Source: Sclerotiophoma versabilis (Eukaryota > Ascomycota > Dothideomycetes > Pleosporales > Didymellaceae). From it: 64,000 nucleotides of DNA. Shown here one piece after another: positions 54,753 through 64,000 of this stretch (positions are counted from its first letter, which is position 1; each line of letters starts with the position of its first letter). The notes beneath the pieces were generated by a model that saw only the letters and a list, made by a program, of their open reading frames with translations, ran no database searches and was not told where the DNA came from. The DNA is taken from positions 1,178,001 to 1,242,000 of the forward strand of contig JAAROD010000015.1 in assembly GCA_012274445.1 (NCBI GenBank), read 5' to 3'. The position numbers and the translations under genes are program-made.

Positions 54753-55039
54753 TAAGATGATCTGAGTGACATCAAGAAGCTCGAGCGGCGGTCGAGAGAG
54801 CTTTTCGCCATTTTTCGCACTGCAGATTTACGCTCCCTTTGTGGATGATCATCCAGTGAAAACGATACTTTAAGCCGGAATATTAACTGACTTTCAAGCA
54901 TGCCCGCATTGTAAGACTGCTATGATTTCTGAAGGACGCTTTCTCCTTAATTTTCTACCGTTATATGCGTTACTCAGTTACTTCACAGCCGTCTGTCACA
55001 ACCATATGATCGCTGAGATTTGCTAACCAAACCGTAAGT

Positions 55040-55905
55040 ATGCCAGACCGGGTTAATATGAAAGATCACAAGGGCAAGAAGGCTCAGAAGAAATCCATCT
55101 AGAATGATAGCGCTCCACAGAAGTCCAACCAGTCAGTCGCGTCAAGTTCCTCGGAGGCCGATATTGTGAGGAGCGTTGCACATGCATGCACAGCTTCACT
55201 TGGATCCTTCGGTATCTTCATGGTCGGTTGAACCAGATCTATTCAAGGAGGGGGCTGGTATGGGAGAGGCCACGGCCAAAACCAGTCGTGCGAATGTGGT
55301 AGCAGCTTCCAACGCCAAAATAGATCCACCACTTCTGCCTGAGGCAGATCGCTTCAAGGGTGTCACTTCGATTTGCATCCACCGGCTCTATCACAACAAC
55401 CTCCGACCACAACCATCAATGTCAATGAAGAGACCAAAGTCGGCGCCACACTCCTACACCTCCCCGGGCAGTACGTTCCCAGGAACAAAGTGCTCGATCA
55501 TTCGTACCAAAACGCCATCATCGAATGCTTCGTCACGACCCACTTTCGTACGCGCCAGCTCAATTTCCGCTCCGTCATCGATGTGGTGTACAACGGCACG
55601 AAATCTGGATCTCCAATGCGACAGCTGCTCGCTAACATGCATGCGTTCATTGTGGTTAAGGATTTGGGAAACCTGAAGGTAATGGATGATATGCCGAAAG
55701 GGTTTGTTAAGGATGTCTTGGAGAGCGTGCTGATGATCCGGCTGAATGAAGTGGATGAGTGGGGGCACTATCTCAAGGAGACTGGAAAGATGTATCACAA
55801 GGCATATCGCGCAGAGTTTCAAGGCTTCAGAGCTGAGTGGACGATCAGTAGCGCAGTCATGTCGGCGATCAATATAGTGATGGTTCTATCAACGGGTTGT
55901 ACGAT
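55040..55905 (+). pseudogene. Decayed BTB-type protein gene
   Basis: From an ATG at 55040 a basic leader (MKDHKGKKAQKK) runs into TAG at 55100, yet the same frame then continues open to 55231 with protein-like sequence (SNQSVASSSSEADIV). A second frame carries SSWSVEPDLFKEGAG and ANVVAASNAKIDPP. A third, from about 55373 to 55905, carries LLHLPGQYVPRNKVLDHSY, FRSVIDVVYNGTKSGSPMRQ and DMPKGFVKDVLESVLM. That last part resembles the region after the BTB domain in many fungal BTB proteins (Y-x-N-T-x-x-GSPLRRLLVD style). The BTB domain itself is missing. The TAG may be a former CAG. It abuts, tail-to-tail, the MDR gene. Pseudogene status is likely but not certain. Confidence 0.55.
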
Positions 55906-55921
55906 GGTACGTAGTTCAACC

Positions 55922-57010
55922 TTATGGAATGCTAACAACAATCTTTCCACGCACTCTTCCCTCGACCATGTACCCCTTGACTTTCTCCCAGGCTTCCTTA
56001 TGACTACTCTCATCCAAAATACCTTTAACAACATCCTGCACAACCACCTGTACCCCCTCCTCATCCGCCAGCGTCGCAACCTGCTCCAACAATTCACTCT
56101 TCTGATACAACAAAACATTCGCATATCTTGGTCCAAACAGATACCCATAGAAATGTCTCCAAACCTGCGTCGGATAGGTGAAATACGTCAAAGGGCCGCC
56201 CATCGCAGTACGACTCGTCTTATCCCCCACAATCGTAACATACGCTCCATTCCTATGCAACAGTTCATGCCAATGCTCAAACATATCCGTCCCACCCACA
56301 CAATCAACATATAAATCGTACTTTCCCCCTTCAGGTCTAGCATCGAGTAACGTCTTCGCGACGTCCTGCTTCCCATAGTCGACCACCTCATCAGCCCCCA
56401 AGCCCTTCACGAACTCGGCGTTGCGCCCCGAGCATATACCAGTGACATGGCACCCATACAGTTTCTTCGCGAGCTGCACGCACCAACCGCCCACGCCGCC
56501 ACTCGCACCGCTCACCACCACCCTCCTCTGCTCATTCGGGCTCTTTCCCCGCACAGGCAACCAGGCCAAACACGCAAACGCGGTAAGTACTACCAGCGGC
56601 ACAGCAGCAGCGTGCTCGAACCCCCAAGCCCGGGGCATTTTGGCAATCGGGTCGCTTGCAGGCGTGATCTTCAGGTACGATGTGAATGTGCCCTCGCCCA
56701 AGGGGCGGTTACAAAGCCCGAACACTGCGTCGCCGACTTCCCACTTCCCATCTTTCTGCAGTGCAGAGCCGAGCGCTACAATCGTTCCGGCGTAGTCGCG
56801 GCCGATGCCTTTTTCTTTTTTCCTGGTGATGAGGCCAATGAGCGGGTTGCCCCAGAGTTGGATGTCCACGGGGTTTATGGCTGCAGCGTGGACTTTGACC
56901 AGGAGGTCGTGTGGGTTGAGAGGTGGGAGAGGAGTATGAGCCAGATGAGGTTGCGATTCTGGGGTCGTGTATGTTAGGGATGTGTTGGATTCTGGGAGTT
57001 GGGGTATCAT
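55922..57010 (-). CDS. Medium-chain dehydrogenase/reductase, quinone-oxidoreductase-like
   Basis: Single-exon NAD(P)H-dependent oxidoreductase of 362 residues starting at MIPQLPES; the frame is open further upstream but without family support. The catalytic fold shows VHAAAINPVDIQLWG and GIGRDYAGTIVALGS. The nucleotide-binding motif is SGASGGVGGWCVQLAK, followed by GADEVVDY. The structural-zinc cysteines of alcohol dehydrogenases are absent, placing it in the zinc-free branch (Yim1/RTN4IP1 or trans-enoyl-reductase type). The position 294 bases downstream of a same-strand P450 allows a small metabolic gene group. Substrate unknown. Confidence 0.88.
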   Translation of the reverse strand: MIPQLPESNTSLTYTTPESQPHLAHTPLPPLNPHDLLVKVHAAAINPVDIQLWGNPLIGLITRKKEKGIGRDYAGTIVALGSALQKDGKWEVGDAVFGLCNRPLGEGTFTSYLKITPASDPIAKMPRAWGFEHAAAVPLVVLTAFACLAWLPVRGKSPNEQRRVVVSGASGGVGGWCVQLAKKLYGCHVTGICSGRNAEFVKGLGADEVVDYGKQDVAKTLLDARPEGGKYDLYVDCVGGTDMFEHWHELLHRNGAYVTIVGDKTSRTAMGGPLTYFTYPTQVWRHFYGYLFGPRYANVLLYQKSELLEQVATLADEEGVQVVVQDVVKGILDESSHKEAWEKVKGYMVEGRVRGKIVVSIP

Positions 57011-57304
57011 AATTGGATGCTTGGCGAGGCTTTGATGGGCGGTTTTGTTGGTGAGGCTTGCATGGTGTGTTGGCTGTTCGAAGTCCCAGAATCTTAATAT
57101 TAGCGAAATATAATATGACGTCGCAGATTTTGTAAGGAGAAAAGAGAGGGGCTGGGCGTGGGGTAATTGGCGATCATCCGAGGCATTCAGTAGTCCGGTT
57201 TTATGGATTATTTTAGCAAGAGAAGTTGCAGTAATTGTATGGTTTGATTCAACCGAGGTATGTTTCCATTCATATAACGTTCTGATCAATTTCCTTCTCA
57301 TTGC

Positions 57305-59220
57305 CTAGTCGTTGTATCTAGGCTTCAGTCTGACGTTCAACTTCCCTACATTAGTAGTAAAGCAATCCCGGCTCTTCTTCTCAACCGCACTACCATCCTC
57401 ACCGTCGGCAAAGCTGATGTCAAACGCCCTGACGAGATTTGCCGTGACACTCCTCAACTCCATCATAGCCAGCTTCTGACCCACACAGTTGTATACGCCA
57501 GTGCTGAAGGGCATGAAAGCGCGCTTATCAATGACGGCATCTGGTTGCTCGTCGGTCCAGCGCTCAGGCATGAAGCTCAAGGGCTTAGCAAAGTAACGAG
57601 GGTCCCGCTGAAGGCAGTAGATTGGCATCCATATGATGATATTTCCGGGGATGTAGGTGCCATCTGGGAGAGTGATGCCTTCAGGTGGCGTTTCGCGCTG
57701 AACGCCAGAGGGGACCTTATAGATATTAAGTAAACAAATCATATTGAAGGGCCGCAATGGATCTTACAGCAGGATGGAGACGAAGAGCCTCATTGATCAC
57801 GCCATCTAGGTAAGGGATGTTTTGTACATCTTCCACGTCAAGGTGGTCCTTGTCATTTGCCGCAGCGTCGATTACTTTGCGCAGTTTGGCTTGGACTTCA
57901 GGGTGCTTGCAAAACTCGTAGGCAATAAAAGATAGTGTTGCGGCTGTTGTGTCGCTGTCAAGTACATTTAGCACGAGACCCTGTCATGCTGGGCTCAAGT
58001 GGCAGCGCTTACCTTCCAGCAACAACAAGCAGCCGTGAATCAGCGTTGAGTTCTGGTGTAACGTCGAGGCTTTCTAGGTCGAGGAGCCAGCTGAAGATGT
58101 CACTCTCTTTTGGAGTGATCTATGCCGGCTTTAGCTCCGTGACAATCCCACCTAGTCACTCCCAACTTACAGCTTTCCTCTCCTTCAGAACCTTCATCGT
58201 CCAGTCGATGTGTTCAATTAGAGGTTTGGCACCGGCAGCCGTACGAGTGATCAGGTTCAGCGCCCAGGGGAAGTGACCGAACACGGACAAAGGTTCCATA
58301 CTGGCGTGTAGGAGCTTGATCATGGGGTCTTCCTCACCTTTTTCAAGCATACCAAAACTGCGGCTGAACCCAATATCGCCCATGACGTCGAAGCTGTAGA
58401 AATTGACCCAGTTAGTGATTCGTACCGACGGGTTCTTCGCCTCTTCTTTCAGCTTAGTCATAAGCGCAAGAGCATGTCTGTTCAACCTTGGTTCGTATTC
58501 GCGAAGTGCTTTGGCGTTGAAAGCGTGGTCCCATGCCTTACGTCTTTGCTTGTGGTCTTGTTTGTCGCGCGTCGTGTGCGTTGATGCGCCGCCAATGTGG
58601 TTTGCATTGTTGTACCAGGGACCTTTTCTGCACCTCGACATAGGTCCATGAATCAATGGGATAGCATCGGTGCCAAAGATGGCAAGCTCTCGAGGGCCGG
58701 TTCGAATCACATCAGTCTGGTACTTCTTCTGTAATGCCTCGCTGTATTTGTAGTATTGGTAGTCAGGAAGCACACCAGCAAATACTGCATGGAGTTTGGA
58801 GAAGCGTGCGACAAACGGGCCAGGGAACTATCGAACGTTAGTTACAAGACTCTAAGAGGGATAAGGAGAATTACTTTTCGCAGCCGGTGGAACAGTACTC
58901 GATGAATCAGAATGCTCGCTGACAGAACGCTAAAGTAGATGGCCGCTGCTGTTGCTGTGACCTTGGCTGCAGCACCAATCGAACTGGCTCGAGGGCCTTG
59001 GAAATACTCGGCTGTAGCAATCCCGCTAAAGCTAAGTAGCCACTGTAACATGTCAGTGTGCGTGGAGCCTCCAAGTACTGAAGATATTTACTGTCCAAAG
59101 GAAGACATTGATATTGTTATCCCACTCATCTCGATGTAGAACTAGATGGGTGAAAAGAGCGAGGAAAGCAAGCACAGGCTGACTGTGTGCGACCTCGACA
59201 AGGTTGACGAGCTTCGCCAT
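57305..59220 (-). CDS. Cytochrome P450 monooxygenase
   Basis: Microsomal haem monooxygenase. Six exons (59220-59092, 59042-58875, 58827-58171, 58119-58013, 57954-57768 and 57715-57305) give 552 residues. The first two exons encode two hydrophobic N-terminal segments, PVLAFLALFTHLVL (about 16-29) and a longer one about 62-85, then the proline-rich hinge FPGPFVARFSK. The I-helix motif AGSDTTAATLSF is split by intron 4. The K-helix is NEALRLHP (ExxR), the PERF-type segment is FMPERWTDEQ, and the haem loop is FSTGVYNCVGQKLA with Cys about 493. One acceptor (57716) is AAG. N-terminal topology and loops match dothideomycete P450s often found in secondary metabolism. The product is unknown. Confidence 0.93.
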
Positions 59221-60510
59221 ACCAATTTATGTTCGTGCTCGAAGCAGTTGGAGTTGCTGTAGTAGATTGAGCAGCCGCAAACTGACCCGATAATGTATAT
59301 CAGAGTAGAGTCAGGACGAGCTGAGACCAAGCAACAGTGAAGGTGAGCATCACGGTTCCCCCTGTGATCTTTTATATCAAAGTTCGTAGGACGCACTTGA
59401 ACGTAAGACTAGCGCAGCCCTAACTAGGCCTGACACCTGGACTAAACCCTTGTCCACACGTACGAGCATGGAGGCGCAACTACGGGCTGAAGGGAGAAGT
59501 CCTCCACTCATGGATATTCTCTGATTGGATGCATCAAGAGAGTCGTAGTACTCGAATCCGCTACTAACGTGTTCAAAGACGCTCCGTCGGGACTTCACAG
59601 AGCCCTGATCGAGTTAGCTGGGCGGGGTTTCCATGGGCCGGGCACCTTTCGCATGCTCGGTGGTGGGTTTTCCTACAATCCCACAGGGTTCTCCTAGCTG
59701 CGTTCCTGCAGGTCTATCGCGTCTCCTTCCGACAACCTCTAACAGGGCGCTTGTTTTTGTCGTATAATGCAACAAGCCTTGGAAATTACGGTGGTAGTGT
59801 TTACATGCCTGATAAAAGACTGTAATGCCAAATCAATGGCGTCGCATGTATCCTCGATACGTCGGTCACATCACAAGCGGCGCTTGGTTCCCAGGCTAAG
59901 TTGGCGTGATGCGGGGCAGAATCCGGGGTCGTGAATGACGAACGATCGCCGGAGCATGTCCGTCTTCCTACCGTTCGAGGTGGTTGACTGTCCTCTTGAC
60001 ATTATAATGCATAGTCAACAGGTCTGTGGATATCCAAGAGTGTGGGACATGAGTAGGCTGCCTTCTAAATCGTACGATACGGAGCAGCAGTGGGCCGCCG
60101 TCCACAAATACAATGTTGATGGTGATGGAGAGTCAGCTTTCACTGAAATTTCTGACATCAGATACCTTCAGGTGACCTGTTTGAGTCGTGTGTATCCTGA
60201 AATTGACTGACATGAGACAAAACTTTTGATTTCGAGCCGTGCGGCACGCATGTCGCATACTTCTTAGCGTAAGCTGAAGAGTTCACGCGCATAGTAGCAT
60301 TACGCGCATTGCATTAGCGCTAAGGATACCCTCAGATCGATCTTCGTCTACTCGCTTGTAGCCGGAGTAGCCGATTGTTGCCTCCTCACATTCCGAGTTA
60401 TTGATATCCTCGGTTGTCGTGGACCCGGCTGCCGTACTTAATATTCAGATCCGCTTAACGGCCCAGGTGACCATCATTATCGTACTACACATGTTTACAG
60501 CGCATAGATT
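59221..60510. other. Intergenic region upstream of the P450
   Basis: About 1.3 kb between the P450 start and the stop of the next minus-strand gene. Only short open frames; the 91-codon frame at 59935-60210 has no features I can support. The P450 promoter should be within the first few hundred bases. Confidence 0.4.
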
Positions 60511-61803
60511 TTAGGGATCAAGATGCACCGCGCAAGTTGACGACCTTCGAAGTGACGTTCGTGAAGGGCATGAACTACTGAGTTCACAATATGCCGTGTA
60601 TGCGCTCTTGAAACCGGTAAAGGAACCTTGATGCTCTTTCCAAGTGGCCACTCCACACTTGTAGAATGCTCTTGTTGCTCCAAAAGCTTCCTTCGTGATG
60701 TTTTCAAGACTGATTGGTCGATCCTCGCATGTGCACTCTCCCCATTCGAAGTGCCCTGCCCGCGGGCCGAAGACAAGTGTGGTCAAAAAGAGTTCGCAGT
60801 CGCTCCTAAGAATTCCGAAGTCAATTTCGTGGCCTTGTGCATCACATATGTCGTCGCCGTCAACCACATCTGCCCGCTTAAGCATTGATCGTTGCATGAT
60901 TGCCAAGGTATCTGACATCCTCCGCACCCTGGGCCGGTCGGAGATCCAGTAGACCTTGATTGTCTCAAGGCTTTTGATATGAAGTAGTGGCTGGATCCAG
61001 GAAGCGATCCAGGGTTGTTCTGGGCTGCTTCTTTCAACCTCCCACGCTAGACACCCTGAAAAAGAGTCTGGCTGTTTGTCGCCGTATGACGAGAGAGATT
61101 GGACGGTCAAGTGAAGGGTTCGGATATGCGTGATGGACGATGAAAGCAGCGCACAGAGTTCCGTGAAGTAATGAAATGCATGCTGTAGCACCAGGCAATC
61201 CGAAGATCTGGTAGTTGGAGGAAAATGAGCTTTGGCAGTCCCTCTCATGTTGTTGTCTTCCGTGAGAATCAACTCTATCGATGAGAGCAGAGATGTTACT
61301 GTCGTTGGGAGGTCTTGGAGGAAAGCGAGCGCGGTAGAGATAGGAAATCGACCCGTGAAGCTGAAGACATTCTTTTTGTAAAACAGTAGCTTCGCTTCTT
61401 TATGTATTGACCTGCAGACCTGCAGCAACTGAATGTTAATCTTATCATGGCTATTCGCTTTATCCGGCCTCATACACGGTGAGGTAAGTTGGTAAGTCAT
61501 TTGAACTTGTTTCGGTTCCATCCATGTACCTCCTTGTATATCAATTTCAAGGTCGTAAATAGGCAGAGACCAAGTCCCACGATAAGCCACATCGCGGGTC
61601 AATGGGTAGGCTTTGTGGAGCTGAGGAGAAGACGGGCATGGAAAGCCGGTATGTCTACGGTAGCCAGGACCTGCAACGACAGCGCAATCGATCGGTATGG
61701 TGTCGCGAACAACGACATGCTCCCAGATAAGGTCGCGAATCTCGCGCGGTAGCTCGAGTAGTCGCGAAGAAGGCAGACACGGGTCTTTTGTGCAAGTACT
61801 CAT
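60511..61803 (-). CDS. F-box/2EXR-like fungal protein, function unknown
   Basis: Single exon, 430 residues from the ATG at 61803 (MSTCTKDPCLPSS); the frame extends 21 codons upstream. The N-terminal RLLELPREIRDLIWEHVV is the common fungal motif of F-box-like/2EXR families. Later QLLQVCRSIHKEAKLLFYKKNVFSF is the second conserved element (xxNxxLLxTCRxIYxEAxxLLYxxNxF style) that usually follows it. The remainder shows no catalytic motif or membrane span. These families are expanded in filamentous fungi and rarely characterised. It lies in the accessory-looking end of the window. Confidence 0.75.
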   Translation of the reverse strand: MSTCTKDPCLPSSRLLELPREIRDLIWEHVVVRDTIPIDCAVVAGPGYRRHTGFPCPSSPQLHKAYPLTRDVAYRGTWSLPIYDLEIDIQGGTWMEPKQVQMTYQLTSPCMRPDKANSHDKINIQLLQVCRSIHKEAKLLFYKKNVFSFTGRFPISTALAFLQDLPTTVTSLLSSIELILTEDNNMRGTAKAHFPPTTRSSDCLVLQHAFHYFTELCALLSSSITHIRTLHLTVQSLSSYGDKQPDSFSGCLAWEVERSSPEQPWIASWIQPLLHIKSLETIKVYWISDRPRVRRMSDTLAIMQRSMLKRADVVDGDDICDAQGHEIDFGILRSDCELFLTTLVFGPRAGHFEWGECTCEDRPISLENITKEAFGATRAFYKCGVATWKEHQGSFTGFKSAYTAYCELSSSCPSRTSLRRSSTCAVHLDP

Positions 61804-62072
61804 TTCGGCCTCAAGAGTATAGTATTTAGACGATGGCGAAATTTTTAGGATTGAGCTGGGAAACACGCGTAGTGACAGAATGAGTGCTCAAAACGATGAC
61901 GACGATGTTCAGACAGGCAGGCGGTAGATCGACGCTAGTGAGGGGTTACCCCCTTGCGCTCAAGAAGTTCCTCGGTCATTAGTTCAGTCCTCAATAATCG
62001 TCACTATAATTCTATCTAGTCAAAACGGGGTATCAATTTACAAAAGCAATACTTCATCCTGCTTCAAAGTCA

Positions 62073-63452
62073 TCACAGTGCTGGTTTCACTTTGCCACAT
62101 GCACCGCATGCTCCAGCATCGCCTGCATTAATGTAAAGGCTCTGCTTGCAGGATTCGCTATTGCATCTCCAATGATCAGGCACGAGGTGTGCACTAAGAA
62201 CGTTGGAACAAATGGTGCAGGTCAACGACCCAGGCTCGTTTGAAAGTGAGCAGACATTGCATGATATTAGTCCAGCTGATGGTCCACTTGCGGGCATCGT
62301 AGTAGCAGCGCTTGCTGCTGATGCTTCAAGGCGTCTCTTCCGGATTTCATCGAGATGAACAGCCTGGGTCAATGACGAATCGTTGGTTGCTGATAGTGGT
62401 TTTCCAAGCGCCAGGCCTGAGTTCGCAGCATTAGAGCGTGAGAGAGGTGTTTGGGAGGCAGACTCCTCTACATCTGGTCGATGCTGTGGTGCGATGTCGT
62501 GTATCTCATCCATTTCCCGTCGTGAATTGCCATCTTTGTCGTCTTCGTCTTCGCAAATTTTGATCAGAGCGCGGCCTTTGTCGTCGACCAATTTCGAGCC
62601 ATCTACATCAAGTGCTGCATCAGCCGGGTCAAAGTCATCCTCTGTCTCACTGTCCGAGCTCCTTTCCTTCTTGATCGTCACTTCTTCTTGCTCCTTCTTC
62701 ACAGGCTCAAATCGCGCCAATGCAGCGGCAGCCCTGAGTTCTCGACCTCGTGCGCTGCCCGCTACCCGCGGTTTGCCTTTCTTGGGCACTCCGCCCTCCA
62801 GCTTGACCTTGGTATCTTCATCCGCCCCTAAGTGTTGGCCACCAGCACCGAATTTCTTCAGTATGCGTCGCTGCTTCTTCTCTGCGTAGGAGAGCATTTC
62901 TTTCCCGTTTCCACCTCTCCCTCTCTTCTTAGACCTACGCCCATACGTGCCACCACAAAGGTGTTCAGGCACATCACCGGGGCCGACATGGCTTGTTTGT
63001 ATGTTGCCTGTCTCTAAACCCCTACCTCTACCCCACATGCCCTCTCCAGTGTAGCCCTTCGCCCATAGCGCCCGCAGGTCGATTGCATAGGCATCCCGAA
63101 CCTTCCAAAAGGCTTTTGAGTGGTTCATCTGCTTGCAATGAGCCAGCTCATGTACCAAGACCATCTCGACCATGCGCTGAGGCAGCCATCGACCACTACG
63201 GTCTCGCAACACAAGCTGGATGACCTCACCGGCGTTAAAGTTGCGGCCGACGAATTCGGTGTTGTAAGGAAATTCTTCGAGCACTTGGACGAGGATCATA
63301 TTGGCCTTCATGAACGGGTAGCACATCGCAGCAACTCGATTGAGAATGTTCTCGGCGGTCGTCGAGGTTGGGCCAGGAAGGGTGCGTATGAAGTTTATCA
63401 ATTGATTTGGTCGCTGGGTGCGCTCGTTGATGCGCTCGAAGCCCAGAGGCAT
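62073..63452 (-). CDS. WSS1: Wss1/SPRTN-type DNA-protein crosslink metalloprotease (WLM domain)
   Basis: Wss1 proteases degrade proteins covalently trapped on DNA and act with Cdc48 and SUMO. Single exon, 459 residues from the ATG at 63452. The WLM domain fills about 1-170, with the zinc site HELAHCKQMNH (101-111, HExxHxxxxxH). Downstream are a Gly/Arg-rich basic stretch (GRRSKKRGRGGNG), long acidic and Lys-rich low-complexity regions, and two C-terminal Cys clusters. The first is CNVCSLSNEPGSLTCTIC, a RanBP2-type zinc finger; the second is built from CNSESCKQ and CGACG. Presence of the second finger-like cluster resembles longer fungal Wss1 forms. I did not find a clear SUMO-interacting motif by eye. 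Confidence 0.92.
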   Translation of the reverse strand: MPLGFERINERTQRPNQLINFIRTLPGPTSTTAENILNRVAAMCYPFMKANMILVQVLEEFPYNTEFVGRNFNAGEVIQLVLRDRSGRWLPQRMVEMVLVHELAHCKQMNHSKAFWKVRDAYAIDLRALWAKGYTGEGMWGRGRGLETGNIQTSHVGPGDVPEHLCGGTYGRRSKKRGRGGNGKEMLSYAEKKQRRILKKFGAGGQHLGADEDTKVKLEGGVPKKGKPRVAGSARGRELRAAAALARFEPVKKEQEEVTIKKERSSDSETEDDFDPADAALDVDGSKLVDDKGRALIKICEDEDDKDGNSRREMDEIHDIAPQHRPDVEESASQTPLSRSNAANSGLALGKPLSATNDSSLTQAVHLDEIRKRRLEASAASAATTMPASGPSAGLISCNVCSLSNEPGSLTCTICSNVLSAHLVPDHWRCNSESCKQSLYINAGDAGACGACGKVKPAL

Positions 63453-64000
63453 GATGGCGACGTGCACATACAGGCCAGGGCAACCGTAAAATGATGCTCA
63501 GCGCCTCACGACTACCAAAGAGGATGAGAGCGTGCGGACTAGAAACAGCGGTGGATGTTTGAGTGTAGGCTGTGGCGAGCGGAGTTGAACACTAGCGCCG
63601 GAACTAAGCACGGTGCGCGTTCGCGTCGCGCGAGATCACAAACTTAAATCGTTCGCTCGTATTCACTATTCGACCCCTTTATGTCCGCTGTCATAGTCAG
63701 CAGTGTCCTGTCGATATAAAATTTACAATGCTAGATGTCCTTGTAACTTTGATGTGCAAGATCTGGCTGGATACATAGAATCGGTCCACGTTCATCAAGA
63801 AAGCGCCGACAAGAAGCAATGAGCAGCATCTCATTGAAGGAACAGTGTGCTGGTAAAAACTGAACGAGGAAATCAAAATACTGGTCGAGATGTCTAGAAC
63901 CTTATTTACAGGGCACCAAGACTTCGCACATCGGTCAGTCTCACCAGAGCAGGTCATAACGCAGGCCATGCAGTTTTAGACTCGTGATACCACACTCATC
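63453..64000. other. Window end, upstream of WSS1
   Basis: About 550 bases. The part nearest 63453 should be the WSS1 promoter. A 90-codon minus-strand open frame at 63697-63969 has no supportable features. Confidence 0.4.

Noticed and set aside
55906..56314. Continuation of the BTB-type frame into the MDR gene
   Set aside because: The frame is antisense to a conserved oxidoreductase and carries no BTB-like features after 55905.
1..64000. Transposons, CRISPR arrays, viral or toxin genes
   Set aside because: I saw no terminal inverted or long terminal repeats with transposase, integrase or reverse transcriptase motifs, no spaced direct repeats, and no such coding sequence.

Overview
This window is nuclear DNA from a filamentous ascomycete. 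The genes are intron-rich, with short introns of about 45-150 bases, GT-AG ends and CTAAC/CTGAC-like branch sites. Intergenic spaces are compact, both strands are used, and the proteins are of fungal type: metacaspase, Spt7, Dhh1, Vps4, Wss1, fungal CBS/PB1 and Hsp12/Hsp9. Gene content and protein style suggest a Dothideomycete, possibly Pleosporales. That placement is inference, since I could not run a comparison.

Layout. 1-19 kb: metacaspase; OXR1/TLDc protein (minus); type B carboxylesterase; Trm10 tRNA methyltransferase (minus), head-to-head with the complex I subunit NDUFA13; the DEAD-box helicase Dhh1 (minus); a rhomboid protease; ribosomal protein S26; a VanZ-like membrane protein (minus). 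19-40 kb: the SAGA subunit Spt7; an AT-hook protein with a C-terminal coding minisatellite; a four-CBS/PB1/TM protein (minus); the importin Pse1/Kap121; an orphan protein (minus); prefoldin subunit 6 (minus), head-to-head with Vps4; a small Hsp12-type stress protein (minus). 40-46 kb: an HSL-type hydrolase; eIF2A (minus), head-to-head with ureidoglycolate lyase. 46-49 kb: a gene-poor stretch with broken coding remnants and an intron-containing tRNA-Ser(UGA). 49-55 kb: a LACTB2-type metallo-beta-lactamase (minus), head-to-head with the Efm5-type lysine methyltransferase; a HIT protein; a mitochondrial enoyl-CoA hydratase (minus), head-to-head with an F-box-like protein. 55-64 kb: a decayed BTB-type gene, an MDR oxidoreductase and a cytochrome P450 on the same strand, an orphan F-box/2EXR-like protein, and a Wss1/SPRTN-type protease.

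Most genes are housekeeping genes for RNA metabolism, translation, transport, mitochondria and proteostasis, and they do not form one pathway. Several are divergent pairs sharing 190-630 base promoters. The accessory part is roughly 45.8-48.7 kb and 54.8-61.8 kb. Exon joins were deduced by eye from splice signals, reading phase and protein-family continuity. Each multi-exon model below closes in frame from ATG to stop, although a few acceptors are uncertain and are flagged. I found no CRISPR array, rRNA gene, intact transposon or clearly new multi-gene system. The most unusual observations are two short stop-free introns of 3n length hidden in long open frames, two decayed genes, and repeat-bearing regulatory tails on Trm10 and the AT-hook protein.
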